A model generated the notes under the pieces. That model was not told the origin of the DNA, made no database searches, and worked only from the letters and a program-made list of their open reading frames with translations. The translations under genes were made by a program, and so were the position numbers. This document shows, piece after piece, positions 17,217-28,249 of a stretch of 44,833 nt of DNA. This stretch comes from Moraxellaceae bacterium. Its GTDB lineage: Bacteria; Pseudomonadota; Gammaproteobacteria; Pseudomonadales; Moraxellaceae. The DNA is taken from NCBI GenBank assembly GCA_025363155.1, contig JANYEL010000084.1, positions 1 through 44,833 of the forward strand, read 5' to 3'. Every line of letters begins with the position of its first letter. Position 1 is the stretch's first letter.

Positions 17217-18569
17217 TCAGAACTCGACTTCCGGTAAGGTGTTTGTTTTTGAATCTGTTGGCTCGTTATCTACAGGCTCACGTGGTGGGTATTTTTTGCC
17301 GAATATAACTGTTCCTTCGATCGACAATGAGCTTAAGCTTTGGTCAAGTGTTCGACCTTCGCTGGATACTTTTACTTTTACGGGCATATTTCGATAATCT
17401 GGTGCGAGCCAAACGTCAGCACTTGCAGCTTCTTCACCTAAGCTTTGTCCATGGATGTGTAAGGTTCTCACGATGCCTACAGGAAGTCTGATTTTTTCTT
17501 CAGCCACTAGCTGCATGCGTATCGTGTAAATACCTGTACCAGCAGTCACTTGAATATCCTGCGGTTTGTCGTCATATGCCAATGCCATTTGGAAACCGAT
17601 GGTAGAGATGTCTTGAACCGTCTTGTTAAAAGGCATTGTTCTCGGTTTGCTTGGCTTACCGTAAGTCATCATCATAGTATTGCGGTCAAACTTAGCAAAA
17701 CGATTGACACCATTATTGACTAGGATTTGAAAATTATTCGGCTGCAAACCTTGCTCACTGATAGTACCGTCACTGATTGCGGAAAATTTGAAACCTAAAA
17801 ATGTCGTGGTATCAACAATGCTGTATTGTCGTCCTTCCATATGCCATTCACGACTCATATTGAAATCGAAGCCCATGACAGAAGTTCTATATTTAGCGCG
17901 AATCTCAACAGGAAAGGGCGGAGCAGCGTCGACGGACGATTGCTGGGGTTTGTTGCGTGCACCTGTTGCCACTAACGCTGCTGGTGGCGTTCCTGTGATT
18001 ATTACAGGGGGTTGGCTAGAGGTGACATGGACTGTCGTATTATCAATTAACGTATTTTGCTGTAAATCATAGGTTGGTGGCGGGTCTTCAAGGTCAAAAT
18101 TCAGCTCTTCTTGTGGAGATTTTGCCACAACATCGGGTTGACTCATCAGTTGAGTGTACAAATCATCGTTACTTAGTTGGGCTGTATCTGATTTTGGTTT
18201 GCTTTGTTTTTTGTGCGCAGTTAGTTTTTGAATTGAATCAGGTGTGGCCATTTTTGGTTTTGGTGCTGGAGTCTCTTTGATGAGACGAATCGTAATGACA
18301 TCAGGGTTTTTTTTATAAAATGCAGCTTGTTCATCCAAATGAATACTTACTTTAGGCACGGATTTCGCTTTTTTTCTTGCAAGAACTTGATCGGGTGTCT
18401 CAGGGTGTATGAGCTGACTAATCTTTTCTCGAAGCGATGCAATGATGTCTTGTAACGAGATATCCCAGACAAGCGGCGCAAGTGTCATGAAGTGCAGCAC
18501 GATAGAGAGTATCAATGCAACAATGACAAAATATCGGCGTCCGTGTATGACCATAAATGACGTCTGCAT
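17217..18569 (-). CDS. DUF3108-domain membrane-anchored protein
   Basis: A 450-residue protein with one N-terminal membrane segment (about residues 12-34, YFVIVALILSIVLHFMTLAP). A long proline- and lysine-rich linker follows, then a C-terminal DUF3108-type domain (about 225-435) beginning near FPVEIRAKYRTSVMGFDFNM. The domain most likely faces the periplasm and belongs to a family of unknown function related to envelope proteins; the characteristic parts are a GFDFNMSREWHMEGRQYS strand set and an ADVWLAPDYRNMPVKVKV segment. It is transcribed separately from holA, with 123 bp between the two genes and an FNR-type half-dyad in that gap. The domain assignment is from recognised motifs; the function is unknown. 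Confidence 0.7.
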   Translation of the reverse strand: MQTSFMVIHGRRYFVIVALILSIVLHFMTLAPLVWDISLQDIIASLREKISQLIHPETPDQVLARKKAKSVPKVSIHLDEQAAFYKKNPDVITIRLIKETPAPKPKMATPDSIQKLTAHKKQSKPKSDTAQLSNDDLYTQLMSQPDVVAKSPQEELNFDLEDPPPTYDLQQNTLIDNTTVHVTSSQPPVIITGTPPAALVATGARNKPQQSSVDAAPPFPVEIRAKYRTSVMGFDFNMSREWHMEGRQYSIVDTTTFLGFKFSAISDGTISEQGLQPNNFQILVNNGVNRFAKFDRNTMMMTYGKPSKPRTMPFNKTVQDISTIGFQMALAYDDKPQDIQVTAGTGIYTIRMQLVAEEKIRLPVGIVRTLHIHGQSLGEEAASADVWLAPDYRNMPVKVKVSSEGRTLDQSLSSLSIEGTVIFGKKYPPREPVDNEPTDSKTNTLPEVEF

Positions 18570-18649
18570 TAGATCAATAATTAATATAAGAAATGTTAGT
18601 GTAGCAAAGAGTTGGCAAAAGTGTGTTTGTATCTTGATGTGTATTGCAA

Positions 18650-18665
18650 CATGATTTACATCATG
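18650..18665 (-). promoter_or_regulatory. FNR/Anr-like dyad upstream of the DUF3108 gene
   Basis: CATGATTTACATCATG contains the core TGAT-N4-ATCA of FNR/Anr sites, as a perfect 6-bp dyad around TTAC. It lies about 80-95 bp before the DUF3108 start on the minus strand. The outermost bases differ from the TTGAT consensus, so the call is tentative. Confidence 0.35.
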
Positions 18666-18692
18666 AGACTATTTTTTAATTTGTTCGTTTAA

Positions 18693-19697
18693 TTAGATTG
18701 CGGAAACATCAAATAACTGGATTCCCGCGAGTGCAACGCTGGCTTGTAAAAGTAAGTCTTTAGCGTTTTCTTGACCGATGCCTTTAATCGCTTGATCACA
18801 ACGTAGCAATAATGACAACCAGTTTATCGTATGTTCTTTTTTTACACGTTTCATGGCTTTTTGGTACAGATTTTGGCGATTGGACCAAATGCCGAGCGCT
18901 TGAAAATTACCTTGATTTGAGGGTTCGAGCAGTTGAATGAGTAAGCGCATCTCACGTGAAATCGTCCATAGAATTAAAGAATCTGCTTCGCCCGATTCGT
19001 GCAAATAATTCAAAATACGTACTGTCCGTTCTACATTTCCTTGTAATGCGGCATCACTTAAATCAAATAAGCTATAACGTGATTGATCTGATAACGCGGG
19101 CAATAACTGTTCAACATTAACAATTGTGTTCGGTTCGGTCAAAAAAGACAGTCGAATTAATACTTGCTGAGCGGCAAGCAAATTATTTTCAGTTTGTTCA
19201 AGTAGTGCAAACCAGGCTTCTGGAGAGAGCTGAATATTATAGTTTTTTGCCTGTGCATCAAGAAAAGTTTGACGGTCTTTGTCATTTTGAATGCCAAGCG
19301 AAACGACTAAACCATTCGCATCTAACAGCTGAAAGAACTTGGTTTTTTGCGCGGCATTGTCTTGTTTCGGCATGTTGATAATTAAAATATTATCGCCTGA
19401 ATGTTGCATAAATCGCTCTAATGCCAACATTCCCGCTGCATCAGGTTTATGTGTGCCATGGATTTCTAATGCCATCGTATTCGAAAATAAGGATAAGTTA
19501 TCCAATTGTGCTAATGCTTCACGCCATTCTGAAGCGCTAGTCAAATCAACGCGATGACGCTCAATATCCTGTTCTCGCCAAGCTTGGCGACATTGATCTA
19601 GTAGGCTTTGTGCCAACAGCGGTTCATCGCCATGTAGCAACCAAGCGCCTTTCATTTTGTTGACGCGTTGTTTTGCACTCTGATAATCCGCTTTCAT
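18693..19697 (-). CDS. holA: DNA polymerase III subunit delta
   Basis: The delta subunit opens the sliding clamp as part of the clamp-loader complex at the replication fork. The 334-residue length is normal for HolA. The N-terminal part shows WLLHGDEPLLAQSLLDQCRQAW, the typical nucleotide-binding-like start, followed by FLDAQAKNYNIQLSPEAW and NLLAAQQVLIRLSFL in the middle and a helical C-terminal collar domain with SRYSLFDLSDAALQG and the WTISREMRLL segment. It lies 54 bp after lptE on the same strand in the order leuS-lptE-holA, the conserved arrangement in gammaproteobacteria. GGAAA precedes the ATG. Confidence 0.93.
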   Translation of the reverse strand: MKADYQSAKQRVNKMKGAWLLHGDEPLLAQSLLDQCRQAWREQDIERHRVDLTSASEWREALAQLDNLSLFSNTMALEIHGTHKPDAAGMLALERFMQHSGDNILIINMPKQDNAAQKTKFFQLLDANGLVVSLGIQNDKDRQTFLDAQAKNYNIQLSPEAWFALLEQTENNLLAAQQVLIRLSFLTEPNTIVNVEQLLPALSDQSRYSLFDLSDAALQGNVERTVRILNYLHESGEADSLILWTISREMRLLIQLLEPSNQGNFQALGIWSNRQNLYQKAMKRVKKEHTINWLSLLLRCDQAIKGIGQENAKDLLLQASVALAGIQLFDVSAI

Positions 19698-19751
19698 TGA
19701 TTACATTTCCAAGAAGCGTTTATGATTAGAACATTCATTTGGCGCAATGAC

Positions 19752-20285
19752 TTAACTGGCAGATTTTGCAAGCGCTGGAAGGCGACCTGTCGCAACCTGT
19801 CTGACGATTTGCTGTGCCGCACTTTGATACAAATCGGATTGCAATAGCTCTTCTTGCTGGCTTTGAATCCCGACAGTATTCTGATTGTATTGGAAGCTAC
19901 GACGTGACGAAATAGTGCGAATCGCAGTCAATGGCTCACCTTGAGCATTTTCCATACGGAAGTCCACTTCTACGCCAATTTGAATTTCAGTCAAAGAACC
20001 TGTTAATTCCTGACGTGTAGGGCGCACTGCAAGGATGTGCAAAATGGGTGAAGTTGATTCATCCAGTTGAACACGTAAGCCGATGAGTTCAGCACGCAAC
20101 CATTTTTCGAGTGGCGTGTTTTGTGTGGTTTTGATTTGCAAATGTTTATAAATATCTGGAATGTCTGCACTACTGCGCAGATGAAATCCACATGCTCCAA
20201 GCAGTAAGGCAAGGGCAAAGACCAACGTTGCACGAACGTTACTTGTAACGTAATCGCGAGCTTGTACTGTCATTGTCTTATTCAT
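19752..20285 (-). CDS. lptE: LPS-assembly lipoprotein LptE
   Basis: LptE is the outer-membrane lipoprotein plug of the LptD translocon that delivers lipopolysaccharide to the cell surface. The 177-residue precursor has a lipoprotein signal peptide ending in LLLGAC (lipidated Cys32), followed by GFHLR, the hallmark of the LptE/RlpB family. Later segments SPILHILAVRPTRQEL and RSFQYNQNTVG fit the family beta-sheet. A second ATG at codon 5 is an equally possible start. It sits between leuS (135 bp away) and holA (54 bp), the usual order. Confidence 0.93.
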   Translation of the reverse strand: MNKTMTVQARDYVTSNVRATLVFALALLLGACGFHLRSSADIPDIYKHLQIKTTQNTPLEKWLRAELIGLRVQLDESTSPILHILAVRPTRQELTGSLTEIQIGVEVDFRMENAQGEPLTAIRTISSRRSFQYNQNTVGIQSQQEELLQSDLYQSAAQQIVRQVATGRLPALAKSAS

Positions 20286-20420
20286 CTTTGTTTATCCAGT
20301 ATTTATTGAATGGTCTGATTCTAGTTTTAATCAATAAAATCTAGAACCATCAAACCAATATCACAATGCATTCATTTCATGTAACGAATGTGGAGGGTTA
20401 CCAACATTCGCTAATTGATT

Positions 20421-23072
<2,652 letters not shown>

Positions 23073-23184
23073 TCAAAAAAAGATTTGGCATAGCATAGCC
23101 GAATTGGCTTGTGGATTGGGCATTGACATGCGTAGGTTTTGATTTTTTTTGATATCTGTCTGTATAAAACGATTCTTAAAGAAA

Positions 23185-23216
23185 TAAAAAAAGCCCGCAC
23201 AATGGCGAGCTCCTTT
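23185..23216 (-). terminator. Terminator after the phoX-type gene
   Basis: Read on the minus strand, AGCTCGC pairs with GCGGGCT (one mismatch) around a six-base loop and is followed by TTTTTTTATTTC. It lies 30 bp after the PhoX-type stop at 23244 and separates it from leuS. Confidence 0.7.
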
Positions 23217-23243
23217 TTATCAATTTAACGAGACCAGTTGAGA

Positions 23244-25445
23244 TTATTTTTTCTCAACAGAAGGTTGCAAATCAGCAGTCAAGTAACCAACGGCAGCGCC
23301 AAAGCGGTTGTCCCAGTTGCTCATGATGGCTTTATGCAGATTAGAGTTTGGAATAGCAGCAGCAGCAGTTGCAGCAGTTCCAGCTGCAGGGCCCGTTGGT
23401 TTAGCAGGTTGCTCATCTGCAAGCGTCAATCCTGCATTAGGCACACCGAGAACCTTAGAATGTACAGCTTCCCAGTCACCTGAATGCTGGAGGTTGCTCA
23501 TGATGTAAGTCCAACCGTTGATGTTATCAACTGCATGCAGACCTGTAGATTCTGCGCCTGTTGGAGTTGCGAGAATGCGAACTGGATTCACCCCCCAATT
23601 AACAGGTTGATCGACGTTGTATGCCCACAGACAATCTTTAACATGGTTAGTTGAGTCTTCACCGATAAACAAGGTGCGTAGCTTTTCACTGAATTTAATA
23701 TTATCAGGGTTAGCCAATTTGTCTGGATTTGCTGGGTTGCCCAGAAGATCACCGCTAGCAAGTTCACCCTGAAGAAGCAGTTTAGTGCTAGTTGGTACCC
23801 ATTCACTATTGATAGCAGAGCCAGTAGAGTCTTTTTGACCAGCAGTCAGTGTGTGTTCTAGTATGCCACCTGCTTTTTTGTTTAGATCTAGATTCGCTTT
23901 GCTGAACGTGATGTTGTTGGTCGCAGACCAGCCAGCACCGCCATCAATCATACTGTCCTGAATGTTCTGGCAAGCCGAATACGCTTTCTTGTCTTTAGCG
24001 TTAACCGTGGTTCCTTCAAGCTTGGTAAAGCCCAGTGAGCCACCTTTAACTGCTGCATAGCGATGCGTTTCTAGAAAGGCTGCTTTGCGTTCGTCAAGGA
24101 TTTTGACCCACAATGTTTTTTTGTTCAGGATGATTTTGGTGTAACTGCTATCAACTGGATCAATGTTTTTTGAGATTAGGAAATCTTCTTTCTTAATACC
24201 ACCATCTACCCAACCGCGCACTTCGGCACTCGTCGCAGAACCCAGTTTGATCCATTGAATACTACCCGTTGTCGTTTCGCTTAGTACGCTGGTGTATTTA
24301 GCAACATAGAGCGTGCCTGAAGACAAATCTTTTTCTTTGTCTGCTACAAACATAAACAGACCGCCGTTGGTTGCGTCATCACCCATCAGCGCAGTACGGT
24401 TGTCAGGCATCATTTGAACTAACTCATGAGAGATACGACCCATACAGTAGTGTTTTTTGATACTAGCAGTACCATCAGTGTTGACGGTCACTTCTGGCAG
24501 GTGGCCATAGTTGTATGGATTAGCTTTGGTTGCATCACCATATAGATTTTTAGAGAAATCAGAGAAATAAGTGCCAGAGCCTGAAACGTTACTTCCTAGA
24601 GCACCTTGATTCCACGCATCTGGCTCATACTCTTCACTCGATAGATGTGTTCCCCATGGTGACAAGCTAGCACCGCAAGTGATCCAAAGACCGTTCACAG
24701 AGGAGGTATCTACGTTGTGGTATTTGACCAATGACAATTTACCCGTTTTCGGGTCTTGGTCTAGCGTGAGTACGCCAATCGGTGATGGCAGTTTGCCATA
24801 CATATTGTTGGCATTACTAAACCAGCTATTGGAACCTGTATCTGCCCAAGGGAGACCATTATTGTTGGTAACATCCTGATCTTTACCCGCCCAGTTTCGG
24901 TCGGAATATTCGAATTGCACAACGGCGAAAACTGGATTGCCTTTAACTCCCAGTTTGGCAGCGTCAGCACCCGCAACAGTCAGCAGTGATGTTCCATCTG
25001 GGCTGTCAGAGAAGAATTGACGACCACCACTTGGGAACGTCGTGTCGATAATAGGTTTATTATTAATATCAAAATAACCGCCAGCGACAATCTTGCCGCC
25101 AGCTGTGCCTTTGCTGTTGTTGTCTGTAATTGAAGTACCAGTAATGAAGAAAGGTTGATAGCCTAAATAAAAGTTACTTTTGCTCGCATCATCCCAAGTT
25201 ACTGAGAGTTTAGAGCCCGTATTGATTGATGCTAGGCCAGCAGTATCACTTGGCAGGCTGATGTTTGTGAATGTTGCAGACTTCAAATTGATTTTTGGAA
25301 CTGGGGGAATAACGGCAGCAATTGCATTATTGTCGTCACTACAGCCGACTAATGTGGTTGCGGCAATTGCACCGAGTGGAAGAAAAGTAGCACCAGCAAA
25401 CCATTTAAGAAGGTCGCGACGAGAATGTTGAGTTGTATCGTTCAT
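23244..25445 (-). CDS. phoX: PhoX-type phosphatase (DUF839), Tat-exported, probable lipoprotein
   Basis: PhoX proteins are calcium- and iron-dependent phosphatases that release phosphate from organic esters outside the cytoplasm. From the ATG at 25445 the product has 733 residues. A twin-arginine motif SRRDLLK (residues 8-14) is followed by a hydrophobic stretch and a lipobox LVGC (Cys35), so it should be a Tat-dependent lipoprotein. The DUF839 core shows CGASLSPWGTHLSSEEYEPD, GRISHELVQMMPD and GGLFMFVADKEKD. The long C-terminal part includes GLHAVDNINGWTYIMSNLQH and ends with an alanine-rich stretch. A TTG start at 25469 is possible but less likely. It lies 153 bp downstream of tatC on the same strand, with a Pho-box-like site in that gap. 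Which phosphoesters it acts on is unknown. Confidence 0.85.
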   Translation of the reverse strand: MNDTTQHSRRDLLKWFAGATFLPLGAIAATTLVGCSDDNNAIAAVIPPVPKINLKSATFTNISLPSDTAGLASINTGSKLSVTWDDASKSNFYLGYQPFFITGTSITDNNSKGTAGGKIVAGGYFDINNKPIIDTTFPSGGRQFFSDSPDGTSLLTVAGADAAKLGVKGNPVFAVVQFEYSDRNWAGKDQDVTNNNGLPWADTGSNSWFSNANNMYGKLPSPIGVLTLDQDPKTGKLSLVKYHNVDTSSVNGLWITCGASLSPWGTHLSSEEYEPDAWNQGALGSNVSGSGTYFSDFSKNLYGDATKANPYNYGHLPEVTVNTDGTASIKKHYCMGRISHELVQMMPDNRTALMGDDATNGGLFMFVADKEKDLSSGTLYVAKYTSVLSETTTGSIQWIKLGSATSAEVRGWVDGGIKKEDFLISKNIDPVDSSYTKIILNKKTLWVKILDERKAAFLETHRYAAVKGGSLGFTKLEGTTVNAKDKKAYSACQNIQDSMIDGGAGWSATNNITFSKANLDLNKKAGGILEHTLTAGQKDSTGSAINSEWVPTSTKLLLQGELASGDLLGNPANPDKLANPDNIKFSEKLRTLFIGEDSTNHVKDCLWAYNVDQPVNWGVNPVRILATPTGAESTGLHAVDNINGWTYIMSNLQHSGDWEAVHSKVLGVPNAGLTLADEQPAKPTGPAAGTAATAAAAIPNSNLHKAIMSNWDNRFGAAVGYLTADLQPSVEKK

Positions 25446-25503
25446 ATGAGTAGTCCATTGAGCTGGCAAATGTATGCTTGCGGATAAATTGATCCAGCTC
25501 CAG

Positions 25504-25537
25504 ATACTAGAGAGGCTTTATGACATTGCGGTGAAGG
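25504..25537 (-). promoter_or_regulatory. Candidate Pho box and -10 of phoX
   Basis: On the minus strand, CCTTCAC, CGCA and ATGTCAT (25537 down to 25520) form two heptamers with the 4-bp spacing of a PhoB box. Matches to CTGTCAT are 4/7 and 6/7. Ten bases further, TAGTAT (25509-25504) fits a -10 hexamer. The start codon lies about 60 bp downstream. This suggests PhoB-controlled expression independent of tatABC. Confidence 0.5.
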
Positions 25538-25597
25538 AAATATTAAGTTGTATGACTAATGTGATGCTTTGCGCTGACGTTCAAGCAGGCGACCAAA

Positions 25598-26326
25598 TTA
25601 AAGTCCAACTTCAAACAGTAACCACATCGGAATGGCGAGCATGGTCATACTGATTGCATCAGGCGGAGTGATAAACATGGCAATAAAAAAACAGCCAACA
25701 ATAATGTAGCGGCGTTTTGCCACTAATGAATCGACTGTCATCAATCCCGCTAGAATCAGCAGTAAGACCGCTACGGGGATTTCAAACGTGATGCCAAATA
25801 CAAGGAATAACTTCAGGCAAAAGCTTAAATAGCTATTAATATCAGTCATCGGCGCAACTGATTCAGGCGCGGCATGAATAAAGAAAGTCAAAATGGCTGG
25901 CAGCGTGACAAAGTAAGCAAAGGCAACACCGATATAAAACAGAAAAATGCTCGATGCTAAAAGTGGAGTCGCGATGCGTTTTTCCTTGCTGTAGAGTGCT
26001 GGTGCGATGTATTGCCAGACTTGGTGCAGAACGAATGGTATGGCTATTACCATCGCAACGAAGAAATTCAGTTTTAATGGCGCCATGAAGGTTGCCGTAA
26101 TATCTGTGGCAATCATGCTTGCATTGGGCGGGAGTTGTGCGCGTAAAGGCTTGGATAGCCATTCATATAAAGTATTGGCAAAGGGCAGCATGCAAAAAAA
26201 CAGCAACAAGACCAATCCAAACACTCGAATTAACCGTGTTCGTAGCTCGATGAGATGACTGCTAAACGGCATTTGTGGAAGGGTTTCTTCTTGATTGTTG
26301 TTAGGCGGCAGGGCTAATTGATTCAT
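25598..26326 (-). CDS. tatC: Twin-arginine translocase TatC
   Basis: TatC is the core of the Tat export channel in the inner membrane and recognises twin-arginine signal peptides. The 242 residues hold about six membrane segments. The N-terminal FSSHLIELRTRL is the family motif that contacts the signal peptide. Further features are FMAPLKLNFFVA, VLHQVWQYIAPALYSKEK, FFIHAAP and the GITFEIPVAVLLL segment with the conserved FE. It overlaps tatB by 4 bp, which indicates translational coupling. Confidence 0.96.
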   Translation of the reverse strand: MNQLALPPNNNQEETLPQMPFSSHLIELRTRLIRVFGLVLLLFFCMLPFANTLYEWLSKPLRAQLPPNASMIATDITATFMAPLKLNFFVAMVIAIPFVLHQVWQYIAPALYSKEKRIATPLLASSIFLFYIGVAFAYFVTLPAILTFFIHAAPESVAPMTDINSYLSFCLKLFLVFGITFEIPVAVLLLILAGLMTVDSLVAKRRYIIVGCFFIAMFITPPDAISMTMLAIPMWLLFEVGL

Positions 26327-26817
26327 GAGGCTGGCACAGGTTCAAAGATTTTTGAGGATTGGATCATGGCAGCGTTCTGCATTTCAATCATCAGTTTTTT
26401 GCGTCTATTGAGTTGCCAAGGCTGTTGCTGAAATATCGAAATTTCGGGTTGGATAGGCAAATAAATTTGTGTGCTGGATTGACTCAGGATTGTTGTATTG
26501 TTTGATAGTGCCTTATCAATATTTGCAGATTTATGTGCAGGGTTGAGTTCAGCTAAATTGTCATGCATCTCGTCCAGACGTTGCTGCATGGATTGTTCCA
26601 TCTCCTTGATACGCGATAATTCTTTTTGCATTTGGTCGCGCATTTCTGCGAGTTGCAGTTCCTGCTCAATGTCGCGTTGCACATTGGTAATCATGCGACG
26701 CAGCTGGGCATACCAACGCCCAGCAGTTCGGGCAGCAATGGGGAGCTTTTCGGGTCCGATGACGATGAGTGCGACTGCGCCCAGCAACAAGAGTTCGCTA
26801 AAACCGATATCAAACAT
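26323..26817 (-). CDS. tatB: Twin-arginine translocase TatB
   Basis: TatB forms the receptor complex with TatC. The 164 residues start with MFDIGFSELLLLGAVALIVI, a short membrane segment, then GPEKLP and an amphipathic helix. A long charged, probably coiled tail follows with many Glu, Gln and Lys (about 45-95), and the C-terminal part is polar and variable. It lies between tatA (43 bp upstream) and tatC (4-bp overlap). The GPEKLP motif and the length separate it from TatA. Confidence 0.93.
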   Translation of the reverse strand: MFDIGFSELLLLGAVALIVIGPEKLPIAARTAGRWYAQLRRMITNVQRDIEQELQLAEMRDQMQKELSRIKEMEQSMQQRLDEMHDNLAELNPAHKSANIDKALSNNTTILSQSSTQIYLPIQPEISIFQQQPWQLNRRKKLMIEMQNAAMIQSSKIFEPVPAS

Positions 26818-26860
26818 GTCGTGGGCAAACCTGTATTAACAAGATGTGAGGCATAGCCAA

Positions 26861-27085
26861 TTAGGCGTTATTAGATTGGTTGCTACGCTGGGAATTTTTG
26901 TTTTCAATAATCAGATCTTGTTCAATTTGCTGGCGTGCCTTTTCATCATCATTCTTTACAGAATCTTTGAAATCTTTAACGGCACCGCCTACATCGCGTC
27001 CGATATTTCTTAGTTTGGATGTACCAAACAAAAGAATAAATACAATCGCAAACAGCACAATATGCCAGATTGATAGACCAGCCAT
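26861..27085 (-). CDS. tatA: Twin-arginine translocase TatA
   Basis: TatA oligomerises to make the transient Tat pore. It has 74 residues: a short membrane segment ([16 protein letters not shown]), the [20 protein letters not shown] amphipathic-helix motif, and an acidic-basic tail ending in Asn and Ser. It is first in the tatABC operon. The next upstream gene on this strand ends at 27328, after a hairpin. Confidence 0.95.
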   Translation of the reverse strand: MAGLSIWHIVLFAIVFILLFGTSKLRNIGRDVGGAVKDFKDSVKNDDEKARQQIEQDLIIENKNSQRSNQSNNA

Positions 27086-27274
27086 GACGTCATCCTCTTA
27101 TGATCTTTATGCATGATTTAATAACGAAGAATCATAGGATATAAATGTGACAGTCATATTGCAGGGGAATTTTTCAATGACAAGGAGTAGTGAGACTTCT
27201 GTCTTTTGATAAATTTAGTGGGAGAGAGGGAGATTGTTGCTGAGAGTGTATTTGCAGTGTGAAGATGTTTAATT

Positions 27275-27318
27275 GATATGAAGAAGGCGCAGGACATCAA
27301 TGACAATCGATGTCCTGC
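27275..27318 (-). terminator. Hairpin terminator after the DUF4124 gene
   Basis: GCAGGACATC (27289-27298) and GATGTCCTGC (27309-27318) form a perfect 10-bp stem with a ten-base loop. On the minus strand it lies 10 bp after the DUF4124 stop and is followed by a moderately T-rich GCCTTCTTCATAT. A probable terminator, without a long T run. Confidence 0.6.
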
Positions 27319-27327
27319 TGGTTCTAG

Positions 27328-27807
27328 TCACTGTGGACAGTCATTCTTGACTTGAGCACTTTGTTGTCTAACTTGGGTGGCTTTTTGATCTTCACTGAGA
27401 TAACTTCTCTCACCTTTGCCATCCAATGTGCGTAAACGTTGACCACTTTGAAGTAGGGCTAGATTCGCTTTTATTTGTTGGCATGCAGCACCATTCTTTT
27501 TACGACGATCCGCATCTGCAGTGGCGTTATTCTTTGCTATTTCTGCTGCTTTATCCTGATCAGTCGAGAGTTTTAAGTTTTTGCTTGATTGATCATTCAG
27601 AGTTTTTATTTCAGTAGCGCTGTCTTGAGGAACATGGGTGCTAATAGCAACTTTCTGTGCCGCTTTCTGTGGTGGAGGTGTTTGTGTGTAGTGAGTTGCG
27701 CCTTTTTCATCAGTCCATTTATAAAAAGGCTGAGCATGACTACTTTCTATTGCGAGAAAGCTAATGAGCGGGATTGCAGCTAAAATCCATTTACTATTGC
27801 GATTCAT
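27328..27807 (-). CDS. DUF4124-domain exported protein
   Basis: A 159-residue precursor with a Sec signal peptide (about 1-25, ending SSHA). The mature part begins QPFYKWTDEKGATHYTQTPP, the classic DUF4124 start, and continues with a lysine- and alanine-rich, probably helical region and ends near CPQ. Function of the family is unknown; members are small periplasmic proteins, often several per genome. It is alone with its own hairpin terminator. The next gene upstream (27878-28249) encodes a shorter protein with a similar layout, perhaps a distant paralogue. Confidence 0.75.
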   Translation of the reverse strand: MNRNSKWILAAIPLISFLAIESSHAQPFYKWTDEKGATHYTQTPPPQKAAQKVAISTHVPQDSATEIKTLNDQSSKNLKLSTDQDKAAEIAKNNATADADRRKKNGAACQQIKANLALLQSGQRLRTLDGKGERSYLSEDQKATQVRQQSAQVKNDCPQ

Positions 27808-27877
27808 GAGAATGTCCTATTCTTTACGCTAAAAGTTAGTCTATTAAAATAGCTTAAACTGAGTATCTGTTAGCTTG

Positions 27878-28249
27878 TTACTGATTTTCAGGGTTTTTCT
27901 TTGCCTGAGACGAGTTGCTAACAACAGGTACATGAGCTTGTGTTGTAGGTGCGGCACTTTGTACTACGGGAACATTATTTGTAGTAGGGGTTGCTGGTGC
28001 CGAACTTGGGGCAGTCGTAGATTTATTCTGTTCAGTATTTGTAGTAGCGGCGGTATTCGCGGTTATAACAGCAGGCTTAAATTGGCTTATTCCAACTGTT
28101 TTAAGTTTATTTTTGCATCCAGTTGCTGGCGCGAGGGTATAACTTGCATTACCGCTTTGGTCTACTGATTTGCAATATTTCTCTGCGTGTGCTGAGTTAG
28201 CGGTAATCACGCCAATAGCCAATGCCATTAAAGTAGGGGTAAGTTTCAT
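27878..28249 (-). CDS. Small exported protein, DUF4124-like
   Basis: From the ATG at 28249 it has 123 residues. A signal peptide (1-22, ending SAHA) precedes EKYCKSVDQSGNASYTLAP, similar to the W/CxDxxGxxxYTxxP pattern of DUF4124, with two cysteines (26 and 45) that may form a disulfide. The rest is rich in Ala, Thr, Pro and Ser (repeated TT, AP and PVV), a disordered tail. A longer frame back to 28351 adds 34 residues without a signal-like pattern and is rejected. Function unknown; the family link is only suggestive. Confidence 0.6.
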   Translation of the reverse strand: MKLTPTLMALAIGVITANSAHAEKYCKSVDQSGNASYTLAPATGCKNKLKTVGISQFKPAVITANTAATTNTEQNKSTTAPSSAPATPTTNNVPVVQSAAPTTQAHVPVVSNSSQAKKNPENQ

